A stretch of DNA of 64,000 nt from Pocillopora verrucosa (Eukaryota; Cnidaria; Anthozoa; Scleractinia; Pocilloporidae), in contig NC_089325.1 in NCBI RefSeq assembly GCF_036669915.1, forward strand, positions 3,159,683 to 3,223,682. The letters run 5' to 3'. Shown in pieces: positions 1 through 11,400 of the stretch. Positions within the stretch are counted from its first letter, which is position 1. Each line of letters begins with the position of its first letter. A program made the position numbers and the translations under genes. Under the pieces are notes generated by a model. It was not told the origin of the DNA, did not search any database, and saw only the letters and a program-made list of their open reading frames with translations.

Positions 1-3000
1 AACGTACTCAATTACTTTGGCATAAAGAAGTTTCGCATTTTATATTATTTTTTATTCTGTTGAATCCTGCAAGGAGGACGTGCTTTTTGAATTCCAGTGC
101 AACGAAAGTACTTGACCATATATATTTCAGAATACTGGGTGATAGAAGTTATGGAAGTTACGGCTGCTACTGGATTGAACACTCACCATATCGATGGATG
201 CCGGGAAATGTGATGTTACCAGCTTGCACTTGAAAGCAATGCTGCCAGACCATTTACAGGAGTATGATTTGTGCCTCTAAGCCCAGTATATAAATTTGTA
301 TCCGCTGTCTGTATAAGTTTGTACAGACACACATTGAAGTTTGGATAGTCCTCCATGGGTTTGCAAACATTGTTTTAACAGGGCGAAAACTGGAATGTAA
401 TTTTGTGTCAGCGACATTGTAGTCGAAACGACAGTCTGGGTAACTTGTTGGCCAAACTACAGCTAACAGTATCAAAACACAATAATCAACGAACTTTGTC
501 TGTAAAGCAATCATGGGTATTCAAGACTGACCTTTAATCAACGTTCAAAGCTAACTGGAAAGTTTTGAAACGTCATCGGTCTACTATTGGGGCCGTTAAG
601 AAGAATGAAGGTTGTAGCATTCTGCCAGTGAAACCAAAGTTGCAGAAACTTGTGGTCAGGCTTTACTGCTTTGAATGATTGTGAATGTTCTCGCGCAGGT
701 ATATGGTCCATTTTAAATGAGAAGTTAGATCAGTGTTTTGTTAACGCTACTTCTAAATAACGCTATAGTATGGAAGAGAAATTTTGCGAGACAATCTACG
801 GGTGCCACCCAGGTGCACTCGTGTGCGAGGAGGGAGGCGAAGTGTACCTGTACGCCAAAATTGTTCTTCCTATTTGTATTTAAAAACCGATTTTTGATTT
901 ATGATTCGTGCGGGCCTTGTTGTGATTCATCCATTTTATTTTCAATCCAAAATATTGCTTTCTGCTTTCTGTTTTTTTGCTTGGAGAAAGCACAATCTAA
1001 GTAAATTGAAAGTTAGTTGTCTTTGTTTCTTTTTCAATTTATAACCGTGTAATGAGGATGATGCGAATGGAGCCGAGAACATTGAGAGGAAACCTCATTT
1101 TACTCGATCGAATCTGTCACGCTTTTCTGTTACCTGGTAAACAGGGTCTTAACATATCGGTAAAAAGATCTGGCGGGCTGGCAGCTGAATAATGCCTCCC
1201 CCACTGGTATTGCCAAAAACATTTTCTCTTGCTTTCCTGGACAAACACCGGGCGTACAAACCAATCTAACGTCTGTGTTGGTTATAGGTCTTCATTCCTA
1301 CTGGTGTAGGTTCAGTTCCTTTGTTTCGAATCTCGGTTTCTAATGAGAAGATAGTGTGCGGGAATTACTATCCGGGTCATTCTTTGGTATCTTTGTGCCT
1401 CTTCTCGAATAGCCTCCCCTCGCAGCTCATCGAAGAAATTTGCTCTTTGTTTATTATTATTATTCTTTTCGTTCATTCCTTAAATATGCCATAAGCGTAC
1501 CAAGAATTTTATGTAAACTTCTGACAAGAATTTAATTATAAATCATTTCTTTTATTATAACTCTAGAAATTCAGCTTTGAATCACTGAGGAACTCCTTCA
1601 ACGTCATTCCTCGGTGTGATCTGGTATTCCAACCTTGCAGGAAGTCACTAAGCACCAGTGTTTTTGTGGAATTGGTTTTAAATCATGAACCATCTGGTGA
1701 AAACAAGGATTTATGCATCCACATCACTGAAAAAGGTAAAGAAATATCCAGCCTATATTTTAACTTTCTTTCCTCTTGCGTTCTGACAAACGTATCCGAG
1801 TCCAGCCCCGCAAACGCTATTTCTATATATTTTCTCCTGTAGAGATTTTTAGAAGATCCTTTAATAAGATCATTTGAACATGATGAAGTGGAAAAGTAGG
1901 AGGTAAGTATTAAAATGAGATTAACGTGAAGTTGATTCATAGTGTTATAGTTTAACCATAACTTTTTTCATTCTTTTCTTAGTTCATTCTCAAAACCTTC
2001 CCGACGAAGATGATTAACATATCACAATACTGGAAATATGAATATTTAGGAAACGTTTTTTTGAGATGCACAGTGAGCGGCCAAATCATAACTGATTGAG
2101 GACTAGAATATAATATTATAGGAAATTTTTAGTTCAGTAGACAACGTTTTAAGCATCGATCAACGTCTGCTGTTTATGATACTTAAATATCAGGAACTTC
2201 ACGGCAAAACAGAAATGTTTTTCACAAAATAATCCGATGGCACATTTCAAAATACTTTCATTTTTTGGTAATGATGAATAAACCATTCTATTTTAACAAA
2301 CATGAACGTACATTTTTTATCTAGTTTAATAGTATTTATATCTCAACCAAAAATGTATGCAAGGGCGGGGAAAACAATTATATCAAGAAAAGGATTTATT
2401 TACAGAAGGGTAGAGTGCGGAGTCAGTGTATACTTCTCGATGAGGAGTCCAGCACACCAAGTCCATTATGCCACTATACCTCTCCCTTGCTTTGTGTTCA
2501 ATAAAAAAATATTCATTATAAATCAGCCTCCATTTTGCATTGAATACTTAACCTTGCCTTGAAAAAGATTGAGATGGCTGTGGCTTGCACTTATCATTGC
2601 AGCCAAGGTATATCATACCACTTCATAAGGTTTGCGCTTGATACAAGTAAAAATTCATAATTATCAGGGAATTACCAACACTTTTATTCACTAAAGCATT
2701 TAGTAGCAACAAAAAAATCATGTTAATACTGAAATGAATTTACGATTCAGATAATTAGCTATCAAAACTAAACTGTATTTTATTCAGCTTCAGCTGATGA
2801 ATTCATTACAATCTAACAGCTTTAGATAAGAAACAGCATTTCTCAAAAATGTACAATATTTAATTCTTTGGCATGTGACTGTCAAATGCATCAAAATAAC
2901 TCTATACAACTTACGCTGGTCCACGTAACCTTGCATGCCTGCATGCCTAATCGGCAAGTGGATAAGGGCGCTCGGTCATCATTGCAACTGTTAATAACGA

Positions 3001-3990
3001 ATAATCTTTATTTTGGATGTTTGGATATTTGCTAGCGGAGACAGTTGCTAAAAAAACAGACAGTAACTCTATAACAACAGAAGAACACTTTTCCAGCTTG
3101 AATTTGGATCAAAACGAGAATGTCGAACATACTTGACGTCAAGTTTAGAATTTTATGAAAATATATACAACAGGCTCTACGAGGACACGAAATAGACATG
3201 TAAGTTTGACCTTCGACCACTATCTGTTACCCGAGGCTACAGTCTCCCCCAAAAAACTCTACCTAAGCATTTACAGACTGAGAGTTATGTTTCGCTATGA
3301 TATATAAAATTGCTTTGATGTCAAAACATCACATAACATATGAGAACCTTATCCATATCTACCTGCCATATACCTTCTAATGCCAAAGGCAGGTGATTAA
3401 CCTGTAACTTCTCCCCATGATATCCATACGTCATTATCCAGCAAACAGGTTATGGTAATAGTCAAACTTCTCAGGAAGAAGTTATCTTGATCTAGCCATA
3501 AATTCTCGTAACTGGCTTACAAGGAAATGTATGGTAGCTAGACGAGAGAATTAAAAATAATCATATCTTGGGGCACATTGCCTAAGGTTCCAAATTTACC
3601 AATCTTCATACAACACCAGTATGACACATTAGAAATAAAAAATTCTCCATTTTTATATTGTAACTAGAATAATAGGAACGAACAGTACCCATCGGTCCTG
3701 TATGTCTCTGAAATCGGATTCTTGTGCACCAATTAGCTAGATATACTGTAAACAAATACAAACTCAAAGAATTGAAAATAAAAGATTATCCACAGAACTG
3801 CATTCCTAAGCAGCTGGAACAACCGAGCCAGTAAAAGCGGACTACCTTATTCTCCCTCGAACAAATTTTGTTTACTGATTTTTTCGCACAAATAATATAT
3901 TTTTTAACTTAAAGCTCGGTAAATATTATTTACAGGGCAGAGCTAATCTAATTAAAAGTAAAATTAGTTATAAGCAGGTAGAGTCGACCT
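1..3990. other. Intergenic or intronic, no gene recognised
   Basis: About 4 kb of AT-rich sequence. Open frames here are short and none combines a splice-compatible structure with recognisable protein content. A minus-strand frame at 1940-1683 has some coding flavour and a possible acceptor, but no partner exon was found. Confidence 0.5.
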
Positions 3991-6900
3991 TCATTTGTCA
4001 TCATTGTTGTGACCAGCTGCAAGGTGTCTTTGGTTCAGTAAAATGGCGGCCGCCTCTTGGTTTTTTCGCTGGCTTCTCATTATGTCTATGATAAGGTCAA
4101 GGATGTTGCCCCTCGTCTGGATTGTCCGTAACAAAAAGGCGTTGCGGTACCTTTTCACTTTCATACTCTCTACCTCTTGCATGTCCTCTTCATCGAAGAT
4201 TTTGTGTTGGTATAGGTGATCACACACACTGATTGGGTCACCAATATTCTCAAGAAGAGAAACATGGCAAGAACGCAGCACTCTCCTGTCTTCGTCGGGC
4301 ATGACAGTGACTGAAAATATAAAAGTTAGGCAATTAGAATAGTCTTAAGAAACAGTTTATAAATTACCTGTCAATGAAGACAACCCGACCTACTTGCAAT
4401 CGCGATACTAGTGTCTTTATTTACTGTCAATAACACATACTGACGTGAAGTAAGGTACGTATCTTTATGCTTACCTAATAAACTAAATATTTTTCCTCAC
4501 TACCTTACAGCATAACTTATTCACTAATAATTAACAATATTTACTGCTTAAGTAACACACATTTGTTTGAGAACTGTAAATGAAATAGTGATTATCAAAG
4601 TGTCATAGACTGATACATATTTTCAGTGTTGTAAGGGTTATGTCTAGGGTCCTGGGTGGCATGGGGATTTCATGGTAGTTTCTCACATGATGGCTATTGT
4701 GTTCAAACTCAAAGCAAATCATCTTGTCCTGATATTTCTAGTAACACAAGTTCTACTTCAAGATTTTTCAAAAATTGTAAATGGAATGCTTCAGTCAAGC
4801 TTGCTTCACAATCTACATGTAATCTCTAATTACCTGCTTGTGGATTGTACAGCCAGGGTGATATATTTGCTTCGTAGTACTAAATCAAAACAAGATAGAA
4901 TTTGGTAAAATATGTAATATTTTTTATGAAGACTTTGAGCATTATAACATTTTGGAAATTACTTTAAGACGAGTTGAGTTTAATTTATTGAACCAAATAA
5001 TGATGCAAAAATGTAATAACTATTATTTCAGTCTTTGCTAGGTTATCAATAGAAGACATCTTGAGGACACATGAAACTTTACTTGTTAGAACTTTTTGGT
5101 TTTAAAAAGATAAAATAAACGAAATTGAATCTAAAACCATGATATGTGGGTGTATAAAACTAAAAAGGTATCTTCAAGGAAACGAAAGAAAAAAAAACTC
5201 CGTAAGACTAAAAATAGTAAATTTGCAGGACAAGTACCCAATACCTAGCATGACTTGTTGCATGAAAATTTCGAAAAAGATGCTGATAACAATAATGCTT
5301 ACATTACAGTACTTATATGATAAGTATGATTATAATATCATTGTAATGATATTGTTACTAATCGACCTCTCAGTTTGAAACCGTCTAAGTAGGAAACAAA
5401 CATGACTCTCTGCAACTAACTCACACATGATTGTCTGTGAGCGGTAATATGTCCTGCCTCGGGAAACACACAAATGGATGTCCATGAAAAATTTTATACT
5501 ACACGAGGAATTTTTTAAGACAATGCACATTTATAACAATAGCTTACCGCTATGGGCACAGTAAAATGTAAATTTGTGTCACCAGATTGGATGTTTATGC
5601 GGATGTTGTCCTCAAAGAGCTTGTCCTTTTCACCTGTGCATCTTGTTAGGACTGTTGCTGAAAATCCACACCCAACCCGATCTTTACTCCTTGAAAGGAT
5701 TTCAGAGACATTTGCAACTATCTGCAGGACAGAATGTTTACGAAGGTGACTAAGTCAGAGAAGTGCTTGACAAGAATATATAAAACTACAACTTTGTCAG
5801 AGTGTCAAAACTCTACATCTCTTTTTCAAAAACTTGCTAATAGGTAAATATTACTGACAGGAAAAGAAAGACATGAAATACTCAAGGAAGAAATATAAAC
5901 TTAAAAGACAAATTACAGTACATTAGAGGAGAGAAGTTTCTAAAGTAACAGTGGTGCTGCGTCAGTGGGAGGGTATACCAGAGTAATTTAGTATTATGAA
6001 CTGAATCGATAATGTAAAAATTGGCCACCGTAAAGAGTTTAAAAGCTGACGCTCGAAACGTAAAATTCGAAACTCTTTACGGTGGCGAAATTACGCTATC
6101 AACTCCGCTGACAATACTAAATTACGCTACAGTGTAGTAGGGCTAGGTTTAGTCAACATGTTTTCACCAGATGGTAAGTGCTCAGGACTTTGATTATATT
6201 AATGTGCTAGATTGTATGAATAGAAAATAACTGATCTAATTACTGAAGTCATTTATCCAAAGTAACTTACTGTAGGTGGGGAGACAATTGAGAACATTTC
6301 ACCAGTGACCATTTCAAAGTTAACCTGACAAATTTCATCAATCATAATGCGATGGAAAAGAGCTGGTAACATTTTTGTTTCTTCCATCATTGGGAACTCT
6401 GTGCCATGGCACACAACACCCTCGTATTGCTTGATTTTTGGGAACTTCTGCAATTGATCATAAAAATATGTTTTGAAAAGCTAATCTCCAGGAGAAACAA
6501 GTTCGAAATAATCTACTTAAGAAAGAACCTTGCGACAAATGTTTGCACAGCCTTAAATTTCAAAGTTCACATGGCTCAATTTAACTGCAGATAAATTAAA
6601 AGAGCACATACATATATGCATACCTCCTGGAAGTCCTTAAGTGGGATTATGTAGAGAGCATGGATTAAATCATCTCGTGCAATGATTCCTCTTTTACACA
6701 GAAAAATCATACAAAGTATTCGGAACACATTGCTTGATCCTGGATCTCCTGGTAATTGACAAAATTAAATTTTCCTTAACAAATTAATACTATTGCATGT
6801 TTATTAATACAAATTAAGTTTATTAGGTGTATGACCTGCCCACATGACTCCTACTACCAAACATAATCCGAACTTTGGACTTTAGTGCCAATTGTCTCTC

Positions 6901-7742
6901 AGAAAAACATAATGGCTATTGGTTCGGACTCCAATGCCCAACTGATTGGCATTATACCTACTTCACTCCTTCTACACACCCACATGAATGCTCTTCTGTT
7001 TTCTCGATCCATAAACCTTTGAAGACTATTCGGATTTGAACTAGGAACTACACGGCCTGAAGGGTATAATGTCCCCTCCAACTGCTTGTGTGATTTCTGA
7101 TGCGATATTCCGTAGGCTAAGCACAATTCAGATTAAAATGTAGCCATTTAGTTGGACTTAGCGAAAAAAAATATTCAATTTCATTTACAGACAGAATCGA
7201 TGGAATCGAGGGAATCGATGGAATAATGGTCTTAATAAAAAAAATTAAATCGTTGGTGATACATAGACAATTATATTAGATTTTCCCCTACTACAAAATC
7301 GTTGCGTATCCTTACTCTCTGAGCGTCGAGTTGAAGACACCAATACGCCGTTTTGTTCCGCGTGTATGCTACAACACTCCTGTTGGGGAGTAGGTCTGCT
7401 CTGTAAGGATGCATTTCGAGTGTGTTGTTCGGACGAATGTGCAGATTCTAAGATTTCTTCGATCTGATCATGGGCTTCTGTTTCTCCCAGAGGTCTCCTA
7501 GAGTCTTCCACGAACTCTGACTCAAGAAGTAAATCTTCTTCCCTGCCATCAGTGCTTTTCCGAACTTGTGTGTGATGGCAGTTACTGAAGTGTCTGCAAT
7601 GATGGTTGGCTACCGTAACCGGCGACGGAGCGAGTGCCATCGGAGAGGGACATGAAGTTAGAGTCGAGGTTCTTTCCCCCATTGTCTGTATCCCGTAATC
7701 GTCGGCAGCGTTTCTAGTCAAAGGATTGTACCTGCTATCCAT
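3991..7742 (-). CDS. Seven-exon gene encoding an orphan protein with a C-terminal CARD
   Basis: Exons read on the minus strand: 7742-7316, 7116-6958, 6748-6624, 6447-6271, 5721-5548, 5409-5367 (least certain, weak GTCGAT donor) and 4310-3991. All phases join, giving about 474 residues. The last exon, residues about 372-465, has the helical pattern of a caspase recruitment domain: an LRSCHVSLLENI first helix, DHLYQHKIFDEEDMQEVES in the middle, and hydrophobic helices ending at AAAILLNQ. A CARD normally recruits another CARD, for example on a caspase or adaptor. The first 140 residues are Ser/Thr/Glu-rich and look disordered. Residues about 140-355 are well ordered, with motifs such as VFRILCMIFLCKRGI and EGVVCHGTEFPMM, but match no family I know. 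The ATG at 7742 follows a plausible 5' leader and faces receptor gene A across a shared promoter. The CARD call is good; the function is inferred only from that domain. Confidence 0.75.
5933..6126 (+). repeat. Foldback element, copy 1 (internally deleted)
   Basis: Carries the leader GTGGTGCTGCGTCAGTGGGAG followed by a long inverted repeat (GGCCACCGTAAAGAGTTT against AAACTCTTTACGGTGGC). The loop is shortened relative to the copies at 40248 and 45860. It lies in the intron between exons 4 and 5 of the CARD gene. Confidence 0.75.
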
Positions 7743-8499
7743 TGCTCTGCTTTAGGGATACCGAAGGTACAGCAAACCACCGAGATATGCCCCTATGCGG
7801 CGATAAGTTATTTTATATTTTCACAACGTGCTCTGTAAGCACTTTCGTTTCCGTCGAACAGAGTCTTTTCCAGCCATTCAGCGTTTAGAGTGTTAATAAT
7901 TTATTATGAACGGGATCATATGATTGGTTGTGGGTAGCTAAGTTTGAAGTTTAATTGGAAGGGGAATCCCCGCACTCCTACGAAGTGAAAAGATTCGACG
8001 AGTCGGGGTGTTGGCATTGTAGTCGAGTTCACCGTTGCTGACAAGACCGCTCACCTAACTTTCCCTCATAACGTTGTCATGAAAAAGGCGTAAGTACCTG
8101 GAATTCAGTATTCTTGCTTTGCATGTGTCACGCTGTTTCAGCATGTATTTTAAATGCGATCTTCTTTTGGATTTCGATCACGTCACACAATTTTAAGTTA
8201 TTGATTCCCGTCAAAATCATTTGAATGTTGTAGGTTATTCGCAAGGCACAAAGGCAATCAAAACTAAAGGACAATTGTAATGTTTAGCTGAGTAAGCAAA
8301 ATGGATAAATCTTTCCTAATTTTCTGAGCGTTATTATTTACCTTAAGAATGTGCTTCGCCTAGCACTTTCGATCAATGACGTTTGTTTACTTTACCCAAT
8401 TTAGGCCTGGTTAAACACGGGATTAAGTAAGCCGACCCTTCAGCTCAATTAGTGGCGTTTTCTTTAAATTTTACCTTTGCAGATCTGAGAGACCAAAGA
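7743..8499. promoter_or_regulatory. Divergent promoter between the CARD gene and receptor gene A, with a kB palindrome
   Basis: The interval between the two divergent start codons is 757 bp. It contains GGGGAATCCCC at 7961-7971, a perfect 11-bp NF-kB palindrome. A GTAAGT donor at 8090 and an acceptor ending at 8482 suggest a non-coding first exon for gene A. If that splice is used, an ATG at 8079 opens a short frame that overlaps the gene A start out of frame. That Rel/NF-kB binds such sites is established; its use here is inference. Confidence 0.6.
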
Positions 8500-11400
8500 A
8501 TGTACATTCTGAGCCTCTATTTAATGTGTTCATTCCAATTTCTCTCCATTAAAAATGTGAGTAAACCGTTATTCTTTAGGAATTTTCAAAAAATTTAAAT
8601 GAATATATTTACGAAGTGACAGTTGCCGCCCGTCTCGGTCAAATTCCACGAAATTCTCAGAGATAACCCCATTGCATTACAATGACCTTTACAAACTACA
8701 TTGGATCATTTCCTAGAAAGCAATGCCAGTGATAAAAGACACAGCTACGTGATTATTTACCAGACTAAACGGCACAGAAGTAGACCGTTGAAAGCAGGAT
8801 AAAGAATAGAGCAGCTTTGCTCCTAACGGCTTATCAACAAAGACAGGTCTACAGATATCCTGACATCTCCACCTGATTGGCGAGCTTAGAAAGATTTCGA
8901 TGTTCCTCACACTGAGGTTTAGGCACCAGTCTTTCCTTAACAGCTTCTAAATTAAATTATAGAGGGTCTTATAATACATGATAATAAACATCAATTTGCT
9001 TTTTATCAGGTTCATACCGTCTGTAACTATGACGAATTTGAAGTCGAAGATGTGTTCAAACACGTTTCTTGTCAAAAATGTCTATCTTGTCCTCCTGGAA
9101 TGGGTCTAACACCACAATGTGGCAGTTTTGTTAGTTATGGTGAAAAAGTTTATTGTGAGCCATGTGAACCTGGAAAATCTTACTCTCCTAATAATGATAG
9201 CAGTTCATGCCTGTCATGTGGAATCTGCTCTGACCATGAAAGCATCAAGAGGAACTGTTCCTTGACGAATAATTCACAGTGTGAACATGGCTGTGGCAAA
9301 GGGTTTTACTTTGAAGAACTCACTGGAGATTGTAAGCCCTGTTCCTTCTGCTTTTCATATCTTCCCAATTGTAACATAAAAAATAGTGTGAAAGAAGGTT
9401 GCAAGGACATGCCATTTTACAGACAATGCGATGCCAATGCGATTGGCTGTCAATTACCAAAATGTAGAGAAGATCAATCCCTTGTTGTAACCCAAGAAAA
9501 AGACAGTGCATACTGTGTGGATTGTAAAATCTGCCCGGCGGGAACATCACCCTTTCCACCATGTGGAAATGGAATCATAATAAAAAGCATTGATGATATA
9601 AAATGTATTAAGTGCTCTCGTGGCAACACGTTTTCTGACAAGCCAACTAAGCAAACTTGTAAGAAATGCTCCATTTGTGCAGTTGGACAGAGAGAACTGA
9701 CACCCTGCAATCTGACACATGATAGGATTTGTGGTAAATGTGACAAAGGATTCTATGGCAGTAAAGACACAGGATGTAAACCATGTTCTGCCTGCTGTAA
9801 TGATAAATACGATGTGCGCATTCCTGAATGTCGAAATATAGCAAAAAACAAACAGTGCGGCTATACAGAGCGATCCATAACTGTGTGTCAGGAACAAAAC
9901 AGCTCTAAGAAAACTTCTCCAAAGAAATCCTCTATCATTACAATAGTTTTGACTGTGACGACAGCACTACTATTTGTTGTAATCTTAACACTGGTGATTA
10001 TAAAGTGCATCAAATACCGCAGAAAAAATAGGCGTCAAAGAACGGACTCATGTACTGCGTTGCTGCCATCTGCAGACGAAGGTAAAGTTTTAATCATTAC
10101 CTCATATTGGGATTCAGTGATGTCGATTTGAATTGAAATGGCCAATTGATAAACAGCGATGAAAAAGGATTAAAAAAAGATCCACCAAGGGCCTTTCATC
10201 GCAAAAACAGAAAGCTGAAGACTTCAAGATTAACCCCTGGGTACTATGAACTTAAGAATCATTTTTTTTTAATAATTCTCCCACCAAAAAAAGGAAATGC
10301 AAGATTGTATACAATCATAAGAACACCATGATAACTACTACCAAATTTAAAACCTATCCTCTTCCTTTCTTTAGCACCACGGAGTGAATTGATAACACTG
10401 GAAGATCCAACACCACATGGATCACAACAGATATTACATTTTGATAAATCAGGTATCTTGATCCAATTCAATGATGCAAATTGTTTCTCCAGTGATTGCC
10501 GAGGAATACAACTAAAGATATGTTGGGATGAAAATTCTATACCTCTTCAGCCTGGTGAAGTACAGCTTAGCCCTGTGATAAAATTTCAGCCTTATGGGAA
10601 GCAACTATCCAAACCAGTGCAAGTCAGAATACCTCATAGTGCTTTGGTGTATTTAAGCCATGGCTGGAACATCAAGCCGAAAAGCTCTGTACCACACAAA
10701 GGCTCAATTGTATGGAAGGGGGAAAACAAATTCCAAGTCCACAATAATGAAGTCAGCTTTCAGGTTGATAATCTTACCTCCTATGTTATCATCGGTACGT
10801 CACTTGATAACGGCAAACCAACAAAGAAGCGCTTTCAAGGCGCTGTTTTTGGTGGAGTGGGCACAGTTGGTGTGGACTACACAGCATACTTATATATCTT
10901 TGATGACAGTGAGTCATCATTTGAGGTATCTAGATAACAATAGTTTTTATAAACTGAGAACGTTAGAATTCCCTTGGCTTTCCTCCTCTAACCCTCAATG
11001 AGTGGCTCTGACTAGCCTCCACTGGGTACACAAGTATATTAATTTTCAGAAACCAACGATAAACGCTCTTTCATCAGGAAGTGGCAAACAAAAACAGCTT
11101 GATAAAAATCTTTTTTTAAATTGCAATAGGTATCAAAGTGAGATGTAGAAACATTCCAAGGAAACATGCATTCACACTGACATTGAATCTTAAGATAGGG
11201 TTAAAGATATACTTCTTTTAATTAAATGATTTGTTTTGGAAATCTTCCAGAAAATCATGCAAGAAGAGAAATCAACCGGTAGAACCCTGCTTGGTTCCCC
11301 TCAGTCCTTTTATGTCGAGACTATGATTGATACTAAAGTAAAGATCTCAGTCAAAGAACCAATGGAAGGATGGATTGTTGGAGAGATAAAACCAGAGGTA

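Noticed and set aside
1683..1940. Possible minus-strand exon with some coding flavour
   Set aside because: One weak acceptor and no partner exon or recognised motif.
9320..9897. Several minus-strand open frames across the gene A ectodomain
   Set aside because: Antisense shadows of the cysteine-rich exon, whose sense frame is unbroken and has TNFR spacing.
10660..11001. Plus-strand frame overlapping the ZU5 exon
   Set aside because: The other frame carries ZU5 and UPA signatures and joins in phase to its neighbours.
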